A stretch of DNA of 50,653 nucleotides, taken from positions 1 to 50,653 of IMG/VR virus record IMGVR_UViG_3300008267_005788. One strand, given 5' to 3'. The position numbers were made by a program, and so were the translations under genes. The notes under the pieces were generated by a model. The model saw only the letters and a list, made by a program, of their open reading frames with translations. It was not told the DNA's origin and did not search any database. Position 1 is the stretch's first letter; each line of letters opens with the position of its first letter. Of this stretch, positions 35,560-43,745 are shown piece by piece. This DNA comes from a virus.

Positions 35560-36567
35560 TTATACCCGTTCAACATCTAGTGTAATACAATGTGGGCCAC
35601 CGCTTAATGTTCGTGCATGTCTTAATCTAACTGGTATAGATTCTATTCCTAATTTTTTTAGTAGTTTCATCAACATAATTTGATTCTGTTCCACCATAAC
35701 TAAGTTTTCATTGATAGAAAGAATATTCATACCTAACCACGGTGACGCAGGACACCAATCTGACATAACTTGAGTTGGATATGGTTCTGGTGCATTAATT
35801 TTAATCCAATTTCTTAAAAAATCAGGTGTATTGTATACGTTTACTCTGGATGGATTTACCAATACCAATCCTTCTCTTAAAAATACAAATGTGGTATCAA
35901 TATGAATGTACGCGTATATATTTTCTGCTAAATGTACTTTATAATGTTCTGATATGTTTTCCCGTAACCAGTTTTGTAGATATTCCGCCCCGACACGATT
36001 TCCTGTATTAGATACCAAATATAAAATATCGTAGTTTGCTTTAAGTACATTTGCTGCGTCAAATACAGGTTCACTATTCATCAATGTACTTCTGGACAAG
36101 TCACTACGGTCATATAAACTATCTTCTGCAACTGGTTTTGGGAACGTGACCCAACTTTCAGGTGTAAACAATTCCTTATATTTGTCCGCCTCATCTCGTC
36201 GTTGACGTAAGGTCATGGGAGTAGCTATGACTTTATCTTTAATTACTAACATCGAATCACGGGGACAATAATCATAATATGAGTCATTAAATGGTCTGTC
36301 TCCTGATATTCTTGGTGGCCTATATACTTCTACGCCTAAAGATATTAATACTCTTTCTATTTCTTCTAAATCTTCTTGTGTTTCTTCCAAGACTTGCGTA
36401 GGGTATGGGCCAGTTGGAATAGTGCTAAATTCTTCATCCGTATAGTGTGCGTAGTCTACACAGTGCAATGCCTTGTCTTTAATAGTTGGAATTTGTGCAC
36501 CACGGTGAGTTCCTAATATTATTTTTTTAAGTTGTCCCCACTCGTTATTTACATTAGGTGTTATCAT
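35560..36567 (-). CDS. Amidinotransferase-family protein
   Basis: A 335-residue protein. The triad is visible: Asp 170 in SEPVFDAANV, His 222 in AYIHIDTTF and Cys 327 in SGGPHCITLD, and YCPRDSMLVI holds the usual Arg/Asp. This set is seen in glycine amidinotransferase and in inosamine-phosphate amidinotransferase (StrB), which moves an amidino group from arginine to an amino sugar. Next to aminotransferase and glycosyltransferase genes, guanidino decoration of an amino sugar is plausible. Its start overlaps the upstream GT gene by 14 bases. Confidence 0.88.
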   Translation of the reverse strand: MITPNVNNEWGQLKKIILGTHRGAQIPTIKDKALHCVDYAHYTDEEFSTIPTGPYPTQVLEETQEDLEEIERVLISLGVEVYRPPRISGDRPFNDSYYDYCPRDSMLVIKDKVIATPMTLRQRRDEADKYKELFTPESWVTFPKPVAEDSLYDRSDLSRSTLMNSEPVFDAANVLKANYDILYLVSNTGNRVGAEYLQNWLRENISEHYKVHLAENIYAYIHIDTTFVFLREGLVLVNPSRVNVYNTPDFLRNWIKINAPEPYPTQVMSDWCPASPWLGMNILSINENLVMVEQNQIMLMKLLKKLGIESIPVRLRHARTLSGGPHCITLDVERV

Positions 36568-37990
36568 CTAAAACCTCAAACAAATTTTTTATAAAAAATT
36601 CTTTCATTAATTGTTGATTTGCATACGACAAAAATAATTCTTGATTAGGTACTAGGATTTCTTCAAAAATAGAATGATACCAGTTATGAATTTCTTCTAT
36701 TGATAATTTTGATAATCTTTCGATTTCATCTATTATCATTTTGAAACGCTTTGCATTATCCGTTTCATCGTCATAACTCTCATTTATAAACGGAGAGAAC
36801 GTTTTAAATCCAAACCTTCGTATTTCTTTAAGTCCATTTGCTGGACCCATAAAAATAAATGGTTGAAGGTGTCCAACAGGTTTCCAAGTTTTCTCTGAGA
36901 AATATCCACCGCTTTCAAAAAAGTTTGTTTCTGGAATTATGTGTATATAAGATTGTAAATATATTTTTTTATTTTCGAAGTTAAATCCCCACACTTCCTC
37001 TAAATTTTTATAGTCTACTGTACTAACTGGTTTTGTTTGCTTCATTTTTTCGTATTCATTTTTTACAATGTCATAGGAAATTTCATTACCTAGATGAAAT
37101 TCACTGTATGCATGTTCTTCTAAACTGAATACTTGCATAGTATTTAAATCATATGATACGGAAATATCGTCTATTATATTCAAATGATTAAATAATAATA
37201 CAGCATACAAACGATGTGGTCGTAATCTTCTATTTAACATCAAAAACTTTTTCTGTCGCAGTATTTTATCCGTTACTTCATTTTTAGATACAACACTACA
37301 TACATTTGCATTTTTTCCGAATGTAGTTTTTTCATTATTCAATAATTTTACAAACTCATTTGCTTTATCTTTTAGTGACCAAATGTGATACAATACCTTT
37401 ATCTTTGGTAAATTTTTATCTTTGACATCAGGTCTAGTTGTATAATTTTCATACCATTCGTCAAAGTTTTTTTGAATGTTATAATCCGACATACAAAATA
37501 TTATTTTTTCCAAAGGGAAGTTAAACTCTTCGGCGTCTTTATATATAACTTCAAAAAATTCATTATTCAATGTACCTTCATTTGAATAATTTATAAACAA
37601 ATAAAAATTTTTCTTATTTTTAATTAATACCTTTACTTTTTCTGGTATAAAATGTGTAAACGATCTATGCATGTGTAAACTTTCATGTAGACCAAAAGTA
37701 CAGCTACCTCCACCGAACGGAGATATTACATACAGATAAATACCATCTGTGTCGTGCAAATTTTCATAGACTTCGTGTGTAGAAACTTCTCCAGTAACAG
37801 CATATTCAATGGTTCCTTGTCCGTTCCACACAGAAACACCATCGTAGTATTTTTTTTCTAATTGTGATATAATACTATTTTGTTTATTAAAATCATTATC
37901 TACATAAGTGTAAAAATAATCAAAATTTAAACAATTTTCTAAAGGTCCATGCGGACCTATATAATCGTTAACTAAAAAGATATCTTTCAT
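36554..37990 (-). CDS. Putative GT-B glycosyltransferase, island family member D
   Basis: A 478-residue member with the full signature: LMLNRRLRPHRLYAVLLF at about 247, HIIPETNFFESGGYFSEKTW, QPFIFMGPANGLKEIRRFGF and TFSPFINESYDDETD. The longest of the five, with an extra N-terminal part of about 230 residues. Directly followed by the amidinotransferase gene (14-base overlap) and coupled to member E by ATGA. Confidence 0.55.
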   Translation of the reverse strand: MKDIFLVNDYIGPHGPLENCLNFDYFYTYVDNDFNKQNSIISQLEKKYYDGVSVWNGQGTIEYAVTGEVSTHEVYENLHDTDGIYLYVISPFGGGSCTFGLHESLHMHRSFTHFIPEKVKVLIKNKKNFYLFINYSNEGTLNNEFFEVIYKDAEEFNFPLEKIIFCMSDYNIQKNFDEWYENYTTRPDVKDKNLPKIKVLYHIWSLKDKANEFVKLLNNEKTTFGKNANVCSVVSKNEVTDKILRQKKFLMLNRRLRPHRLYAVLLFNHLNIIDDISVSYDLNTMQVFSLEEHAYSEFHLGNEISYDIVKNEYEKMKQTKPVSTVDYKNLEEVWGFNFENKKIYLQSYIHIIPETNFFESGGYFSEKTWKPVGHLQPFIFMGPANGLKEIRRFGFKTFSPFINESYDDETDNAKRFKMIIDEIERLSKLSIEEIHNWYHSIFEEILVPNQELFLSYANQQLMKEFFIKNLFEVLDDNT

Positions 37991-39363
37991 AAACTAATAA
38001 GATGTAAAAATTTGTTTCTAAGACGTTGTGTTTTTGTAAACTCTACTAGTAAATTTCTATTATGCACCAATTTAGGATATACAGAAAAATACAACTTATG
38101 TAAATCTTCTAAAGGTAAAGAACATAATTTTGTTACACTTCGCATGATTGAAGATAATCTTTCATTTTCATCTTCTATGGTATCATAGCTTTCATCAAAA
38201 ATTTCTGGGAATGTCTCGAATCCCATTTTATGTAGTTCTGCTAAAGTATTGGGATTCCCATATACTATAAACGGATGAAAGTATATCATCGGTCTTATCG
38301 TTTTTTCTGTAATAAATACTGGCCCACTCTTTACATCAGTTTCGGTTACAAGAGAAAAATATGTATCGTTCCACATATCTCGCTTAGTAAAGTAATTGTG
38401 CATATCTGCTACATAATCCGGATCATCATAATCTATAACAAATGGATATTTTTCTTTTATTAACAATTTGTATAGAACATTTTGTTCTTGTTCACAAAAT
38501 TTATCAAATTCTGGAGTTTTAAATAAAGATACCAATCCTTTATCAAATACATCACTTCCTATTAAGTCCAACACCAATTTTGGTCTGTGAAATCTACTGC
38601 TGTTTCTGTTCAGACATAGAAAATGCTTTTTACGTGTACCCCCGATAGTAGGTCTTGGGTCGATTGAATATTCCGTACCTCTTTCAACGATACTATTTAT
38701 TTCGTAATTATTCGTTGTTCCCTCATATCTAAGAATATTTTGTCCGGGATTATCATCTATACAAAAATTAATAGTATCACATGTCATAAATGAAGATACA
38801 TTATTTCTATTTAAGAAATCTTGATAAATTTGTTTTATATTAGATGTATTTGTTATAAAGACTATTTTATTCTCTTTAAGATTATGTTTGTTTGCGAACG
38901 ATTGAAATTTTTTAAAGAACTCATCTTCGTATATATAAGCCCCTTCCTTTTCATCAATAAAAACTAATCTTACACTATCATATTGTTTAAATATTGATAG
39001 TGTTTTTTTACTGAATAAATCATCTAAGTCTATGCTTTTAATATATTTCGTTATACCTTGCTCATGAACAGTAGTTATAACCAATATATTATAATCATCT
39101 CTGAGTTGCTCGACACTAATATCTTGCATCAACACTCTATGTGAGCAATCATTGATAGGTTCTGAAAGTACGTTAAACATATCTTCTGTACTATTTGATA
39201 CAAACACATTATCATCACGTACCATTCTTGTACTTACATTAGGTTTAATATCTAACCTATCATTAGTTTCACTAAAAATTATAGGAAGGTCTTTTTGCTG
39301 ATATCCTAACGGTAAATAACCGTTTGGTGTCATAAATTCATATAAAAAATTTATTTGTGGCAT
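37987..39363 (-). CDS. Putative GT-B glycosyltransferase, island family member E
   Basis: A 458-residue member: LCLNRNSSRFHRPKLVLDL, SLVTETDVKSGPVFITEKTI, HPFIVYGNPNTLAELHKMGF and TFPEIFDESYDTIED. Members D and E sit side by side and both have longer N-terminal halves than A-C, so they may come from a tandem duplication with later divergence. Starts 1 base after the radical SAM gene. Confidence 0.55.
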   Translation of the reverse strand: MPQINFLYEFMTPNGYLPLGYQQKDLPIIFSETNDRLDIKPNVSTRMVRDDNVFVSNSTEDMFNVLSEPINDCSHRVLMQDISVEQLRDDYNILVITTVHEQGITKYIKSIDLDDLFSKKTLSIFKQYDSVRLVFIDEKEGAYIYEDEFFKKFQSFANKHNLKENKIVFITNTSNIKQIYQDFLNRNNVSSFMTCDTINFCIDDNPGQNILRYEGTTNNYEINSIVERGTEYSIDPRPTIGGTRKKHFLCLNRNSSRFHRPKLVLDLIGSDVFDKGLVSLFKTPEFDKFCEQEQNVLYKLLIKEKYPFVIDYDDPDYVADMHNYFTKRDMWNDTYFSLVTETDVKSGPVFITEKTIRPMIYFHPFIVYGNPNTLAELHKMGFETFPEIFDESYDTIEDENERLSSIMRSVTKLCSLPLEDLHKLYFSVYPKLVHNRNLLVEFTKTQRLRNKFLHLISL

Positions 39364-39364
39364 G

Positions 39365-40777
39365 TTATAACTTACAAAAATGATAGAATGTCTCTAGTTC
39401 GGGAAAGGTATCTAAGAAGCTTGTGCCTCTACGTTGGTCATATTGGTCAATAAATGCAGCAAAATTCTTTCTTTGCTCTGCATTCTCGGGCTTATCAACC
39501 CCCATATTTTTCTGTACGAGGTAGTACAAACGTTCCATTCTGTGTATTTCGTGCTCATAGAATCCTCTAGTAGCCAATGGATACCATCTACCGAATTGCT
39601 GATTTTTATACATGAACGTTACACAATCTTCAATGTGCGACAAAAAGTTTTCGGTTAATATCCAAGCTGATAAGAACTGTGGATGTCTTAAATATGGTAC
39701 ATCTACTGCTATTGGGAGTTGTCGTTCTGTCTGGTGCGCATATCTTAATTTTAAATCCAACATATCTTTTAAGAAATCTAAGTATGAAGTCACCGACAAT
39801 AAGTTATATGTAGACATCATAGTTACTCTACTGTCCGGCACTTCACTTAGAATTCTATCTACGTTAGTTAACCAATAATTGTAATCTAATCCAAATCTGG
39901 CGTATTCAGCTCGCTTACCATGTGCTTCATTACTAGTAAATAATTTGAATTCCTTGACAGCCTTTTTATCTTGTATTATAGATATCTTTTCAATAAATTT
40001 GTCAACGAGTTCTTTTGGACCACCCAAGTTACTATTGATATTAAATTCCATTTGCGGTTGTGGGTTGTCTATTAAGTAATCCAATACTTTAAATGTATGC
40101 TTACTTAACAACGGTTCACCACCAGTAATTCTAAACGTATGGAGATGTCTTACTGCATCCGGCCACCATTTCCAGAATGCATCGATGTAAGGATTTTCTT
40201 CTGATTGAAGAATTGGTAACCCTTGACCTTTTTCTAAATGATCTATCCCATTAAATGTTGTCGTTGGTAACTTATATGGACCATGCTGTTTAATTTCTTG
40301 CATCCATGTAGTAGAATACAGTGGGGAGCAATATGCACACTTAAAGTTGCATGTAGTATCAAAGTCAATTTCCATATAAGATGGATTTACATTTACATCC
40401 CATGGCAACTTATCAAGTGTAGATATGTGAGGAAATGCCCATTCTTCGGAACTTTTTACAATTCTATCACTAAAAACTTCTCCATCATGTTCACCCTGAG
40501 GGTTATCTTCAACTCTCCAGCAATAATCACATTCGTCTGGTCGTTGTCCATCTAACATTTGCTTTCTTAATTCTTTCTTGTACTTTGTATTATGTAAAGC
40601 TGAAGGGTTTTTTACCAATTCTTCTAATGGAATTGGATGTACTTTTGGATGATGGCAACTATGTGTCGTTCCTGTCCCTAAATGGATAGTAACTTGTTGC
40701 CACTTTGCGGCACACATTGTTGGACTAATAACGGATAATTGCTTTTTTGCTGACCTAAATAAGTCTATTGCTGTCAT
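39365..40777 (-). CDS. Twitch-domain radical SAM enzyme
   Basis: A 470-residue protein. C143-x3-C147-x2-C150 (CNFKCAYC) is the radical SAM motif and RITGGEPLLSKH the SAM-binding part; upstream Cys 22, 41, 83 and 86 (CDYC) fit the second twitch cluster. The layout matches that of the gene at 20810, but the two share little outside motifs. Such enzymes often occur with glycan genes in T4-like marine phages. Substrate unknown. Confidence 0.85.
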   Translation of the reverse strand: MTAIDLFRSAKKQLSVISPTMCAAKWQQVTIHLGTGTTHSCHHPKVHPIPLEELVKNPSALHNTKYKKELRKQMLDGQRPDECDYCWRVEDNPQGEHDGEVFSDRIVKSSEEWAFPHISTLDKLPWDVNVNPSYMEIDFDTTCNFKCAYCSPLYSTTWMQEIKQHGPYKLPTTTFNGIDHLEKGQGLPILQSEENPYIDAFWKWWPDAVRHLHTFRITGGEPLLSKHTFKVLDYLIDNPQPQMEFNINSNLGGPKELVDKFIEKISIIQDKKAVKEFKLFTSNEAHGKRAEYARFGLDYNYWLTNVDRILSEVPDSRVTMMSTYNLLSVTSYLDFLKDMLDLKLRYAHQTERQLPIAVDVPYLRHPQFLSAWILTENFLSHIEDCVTFMYKNQQFGRWYPLATRGFYEHEIHRMERLYYLVQKNMGVDKPENAEQRKNFAAFIDQYDQRRGTSFLDTFPELETFYHFCKL

Positions 40778-40778
40778 A

Positions 40779-41408
40779 TTATTTATATCCTAGTGTCATA
40801 AATCGGTGAAATGGTTTTTCTGGTCCTCTACATTCTAATTGACCTGTAAAGATTATTTTACCCATGTAATTATTTTCATTAAACTCTTCTAATGTATCAT
40901 AACATCTGATATGGTCATAACAATCATAAAAATTATTTCCTTGAATTATAATTGGTACGTCATACGGTACGTTATGCATCCATTTATCATACGTTTCTTG
41001 GGTAATATGTTCTGTACTTGTATTAATTATTAGTTTGGGGTCTAAATAACTACTAAATTCCCCCATATCTCTTGTTAAAAAATATATTTTCCAATCGCTA
41101 TCCGACAGAGACTTACCATATCTAATACAATTCTCGTCCTTGTCAATATTAAATACAGAAGTTGGAAAATTATCAACTATAAGTTGAGATAATATACCAT
41201 ACCATCCTCCCATAATATAAACTCGGCCAGATAAATGCGGTATATGTGTCTTTAATGTGTTTATTATCCAAGATTTACTTCGAACTTGACTGTCCCAAAA
41301 ATTTTCAAGTAGTCTATATCTTTCTTCGTTAGAACAATCACGTATTACATTCATCCAATGTATTATGCGTGAAGAACTTATTTGTAGAACATCATCCATT
41401 TTGTCCAT
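40779..41408 (-). CDS. Class I SAM-dependent methyltransferase-like protein
   Basis: About 209 residues from an ATG at 41408 behind GAGGAA; an ATG at 41399 is also possible, and a TTG at 41420 is less likely. GRVYIMGGWYGILSQLIVDN is motif I and VFNIDKDENCIRYGKSL motif II, followed by LIINTSTEHI. The family is clear, the substrate not. Its start overlaps the upstream gene by 17 bases (or 8). Confidence 0.65.
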   Translation of the reverse strand: MDKMDDVLQISSSRIIHWMNVIRDCSNEERYRLLENFWDSQVRSKSWIINTLKTHIPHLSGRVYIMGGWYGILSQLIVDNFPTSVFNIDKDENCIRYGKSLSDSDWKIYFLTRDMGEFSSYLDPKLIINTSTEHITQETYDKWMHNVPYDVPIIIQGNNFYDCYDHIRCYDTLEEFNENNYMGKIIFTGQLECRGPEKPFHRFMTLGYK

Positions 41409-42510
41409 ACATTTCCTCAAAATGTTGTTCTAACCAAGTCCAACTGACCGTATTACGGAGTGCTTCTGGATTCTTTTCATGCTGCTGTGCATATTCATGT
41501 CCATCCTTGGCACCCTTCAATACCCATTCTGCGTTTTCCCCCTCCGCAAACGCCATCCATCGTTGTAACCAGAGGTGTGCATCCGTAGAATGTTGTAATG
41601 TCAACTTCACGGTTTCACGGAACGCGGTTCTCCATGCTTCTAACGGACTAGTTGCAAAGTGTGCTTCACTTACCGTAAGTGGAATGGAAACCGTTTTACT
41701 ATATTGGGTAAAGTCGAGTCCGAAATTAGCCGGCGTATTCAATACGAGATTAGTATTATAACAGACAATGCCCATATGTCCGTATTCTAATCTATTACTC
41801 ATATTCTTTGCTTGAAATACTACGTGCGCGTCGGGAATGGCGTGTACTGGATAATTAAATACCGTAACGTCTGTGAGGTAATTCTTTCCAGTAACTACGA
41901 AGAACTGTCGTGCCTCTCCTGCCAAATCTACACACCGATGAAACGCCTTTCTCCGTCCGTCAATATTACTAATACGAATTGCTTTAGGATATAATGTGGT
42001 TAAGTGTTGCCAATTCTTATCTGCGTTGGTTTCACCATTACTAATAAAGAATACAGGAATATCGGTTGCTCTTGGTTTACGAATTACCGATACAGTTCGT
42101 ACTGCCGATGCAGGATTAACTTCAATAATTATTTTTTCTGACCATTCCCACGGATTGTCACTTTCCTTCTTCATCTTTTCAATGATTTTCTTCTCTCCGG
42201 CCCATCCTGCAATAAACACTTGTTCGGCATCCTTACGAACGACAAACACTACAGGTCCAGAAATGTGTTCCCAAGTAGCGCCGTTAACACAACGATACAA
42301 TTTCTTTTCTGCAAGTGGCATATCTACTATTTGGACATAATCAAATACCGTGAGTTCTTTTTCACCTGCTTGTGCCCATCCGTCTGCATCCTTAACGGTT
42401 TCTATATAATCAGTAAACCATCCAAGACTCCGTACCCACGGTTTTGTTTCTATAATCCAATATTTCTTAAATAAATCACTATGTGCTAACCACGACTCAT
42501 TATTAACCAT
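41392..42510 (-). CDS. Conserved phage protein, glycosyltransferase-like C-terminal domain
   Basis: A 372-residue protein. From about residue 160 on, VFFISNGETNADKNWQHL, RISNIDGRRKAFHRCVDLA and FFVVTGKNYLTDVTVF match a protein often seen next to glycan genes in T4-like phages, with a layout like a GT-A enzyme that has lost its DxD (here VTGKNYL). The N-terminal 150 residues look like a diverged copy of the same kind of domain. I would not assign an activity. Overlaps the GT2 gene by 8 bases. Confidence 0.5.
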   Translation of the reverse strand: MVNNESWLAHSDLFKKYWIIETKPWVRSLGWFTDYIETVKDADGWAQAGEKELTVFDYVQIVDMPLAEKKLYRCVNGATWEHISGPVVFVVRKDAEQVFIAGWAGEKKIIEKMKKESDNPWEWSEKIIIEVNPASAVRTVSVIRKPRATDIPVFFISNGETNADKNWQHLTTLYPKAIRISNIDGRRKAFHRCVDLAGEARQFFVVTGKNYLTDVTVFNYPVHAIPDAHVVFQAKNMSNRLEYGHMGIVCYNTNLVLNTPANFGLDFTQYSKTVSIPLTVSEAHFATSPLEAWRTAFRETVKLTLQHSTDAHLWLQRWMAFAEGENAEWVLKGAKDGHEYAQQHEKNPEALRNTVSWTWLEQHFEEMYGQNG

Positions 42511-43027
42511 TCTTCTTTACCTTTTTTGTATGTCTCTTAATCCGTTGTTCTTGATTTACACCTAGATTTGGACCAAATGCCCATTGTCCAACGTGACGAA
42601 CTTGGAAACTAAGATTCATATCTACTAGAATCTTATATCCGGCTTTTCGTAGTTTACTTTGGAAGAAGAAATCTTCACCGTGCCATTCTTTATCTTTATA
42701 CTCAAACGCAAAATACGGAGGTACTATTTTGTTTAGCACTTCGGTTTTCATCATCATACATCCCATAAACATCATATCTGAGTCTAGCCACAATGCATAA
42801 TCAGATTTCATTAATAATGCTTGTTGTGCAAGACGTTCACGTTGAGTCAATAGGATAGTACTTTGGTCATATATTACATGAACATCAATTCCTGCCATAG
42901 TCGTAGTTTTCACCAGTTCTACTAAACATGCACTAAACAAACTGTATACTGTTTCTCTACATGGAACAAGAATTGCTAATTTAGTCGGTCTGGTATGCCA
43001 AATACTCATATCATAGATACTTTTCAT
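42503..43027 (-). CDS. GT2-like glycosyltransferase, probably with an internal deletion
   Basis: A 174-residue protein. LAILVPCRETVYSLFSACL and RERLAQQALLMKSDYALWLD are a GT-A start, DSDMMF (residues 82-87) the metal-binding DxD, then MGCMMMKTEVLNKIVPPYF and GEDFFFQSKLRKAGY the C-terminal motifs. Usual relatives have some 40-60 residues between DxD and the GCMxxxxxVF step; here they adjoin. The reading frame is kept. The protein could be a natural short form, but an in-frame deletion is more likely. Confidence 0.7.
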   Translation of the reverse strand: MKSIYDMSIWHTRPTKLAILVPCRETVYSLFSACLVELVKTTTMAGIDVHVIYDQSTILLTQRERLAQQALLMKSDYALWLDSDMMFMGCMMMKTEVLNKIVPPYFAFEYKDKEWHGEDFFFQSKLRKAGYKILVDMNLSFQVRHVGQWAFGPNLGVNQEQRIKRHTKKVKKNG

Positions 43028-43482
43028 AATCCTGCTACTCCAGACGCTAATGTAATTGCTTGACTTGTGATTTCTCGAATCATTGTGGTAATTTCTTGTA
43101 CTCGTTTGACAAACAGTTGATAATCCGCTAATGGAAATTGAGTAACTGTATTTAATGTTTCAATACTATATTTGTCAAAAATAAGAATTTCCATTGCTCC
43201 TTTACGTGACCATTTTTCAATCATCGCAAATCTAGCGGTATTTGGGTCGTTATTTAATAAATTCAATAGGTGTTGAGGATTATGTTGTGCTAGAACTTTT
43301 TCTAGAAATGTAATACGTTCTGGCCACTCACCCTTTTCTTTCAGATATTGTAATTCATATAACAATTCACAAAGAGCTTTTTTGTCATAACCAATAGAAA
43401 CCCACCGGACATACCTTTCTTCGTAGTCCGATGGGTTAGTATTAACTGCTGCCAATAATGTTTCAAATGTTATTTCACTCAT
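43024..43482 (-). CDS. Hypothetical helical protein, first gene of the accessory operon
   Basis: A 152-residue, Leu- and Glu-rich helical protein (ALCELLYELQYLKEKGEWPE, ITFLEKVLAQHNPQHLLNLL) with no family recognised. A sigma70-like promoter and a dyad lie upstream, so it is the likely first gene of the 38-kb island. Its stop overlaps the start of the GT2 gene (ATGA). Confidence 0.6.
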   Translation of the reverse strand: MSEITFETLLAAVNTNPSDYEERYVRWVSIGYDKKALCELLYELQYLKEKGEWPERITFLEKVLAQHNPQHLLNLLNNDPNTARFAMIEKWSRKGAMEILIFDKYSIETLNTVTQFPLADYQLFVKRVQEITTMIREITSQAITLASGVAGL

Positions 43483-43515
43483 AAAATATAACCCCTTAGT
43501 TTATAACCGTTTTTA

Positions 43516-43544
43516 AATATATATTACACTATAAGACTTGTCAA
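43516..43544 (-). promoter_or_regulatory. Sigma70-like promoter for the glycan island
   Basis: On the minus strand: TTGACA (43539-43544), a 17-base spacer, then TATATT (43516-43521), 33 bases before the ATG at 43482. This is the best promoter match in the window: six of six for -35 and five of six for -10. It would drive the island from its right end. Confidence 0.55.
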
Positions 43545-43551
43545 GTCCTTA
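43532..43551. promoter_or_regulatory. Dyad overlapping the -35 box (possible operator)
   Basis: TAAGACTTG and CAAGTCCTTA are near-perfect inverted arms around a single T (the core GACTTG/CAAGTC is perfect; one extra C in the second arm). The dyad is centred on the -35 box of the promoter, where a repressor would block it. I see no regulator gene in the window. Confidence 0.35.
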
Positions 43552-43553
43552 TA

Positions 43554-43733
43554 TTATGCATAATCGTTTGGAGTTGTTCTTCCACCAAAATCAATAGATA
43601 ATCGAATTTGACCAGTAGTAATACCAATTTGCGCACCCAGATCGGCACGTAGTTCAACTGCACCAGTTAATCCATATGCGTTTCTGACCTTACCCATTGC
43701 GATTTCCGACCCGGTTGCTGGTATAATACCCAT
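43554..43733 (-). CDS. Small structural-type protein
   Basis: 59 residues, starting MGIIPATGSEIAMGKVRNAY. The pattern (an IPATGxxIxMGxVxxxxG start, a middle turn-rich part and an end rich in Gly/Ser) is that of small phage virion proteins that occur beside tail fibre genes. It sits between the tail fibre stop (43746) and the island promoter. Only one gene of this type here, and no direct partner known. Confidence 0.6.
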   Translation of the reverse strand: MGIIPATGSEIAMGKVRNAYGLTGAVELRADLGAQIGITTGQIRLSIDFGGRTTPNDYA

Positions 43734-43745
43734 ACCGTACTCCCG

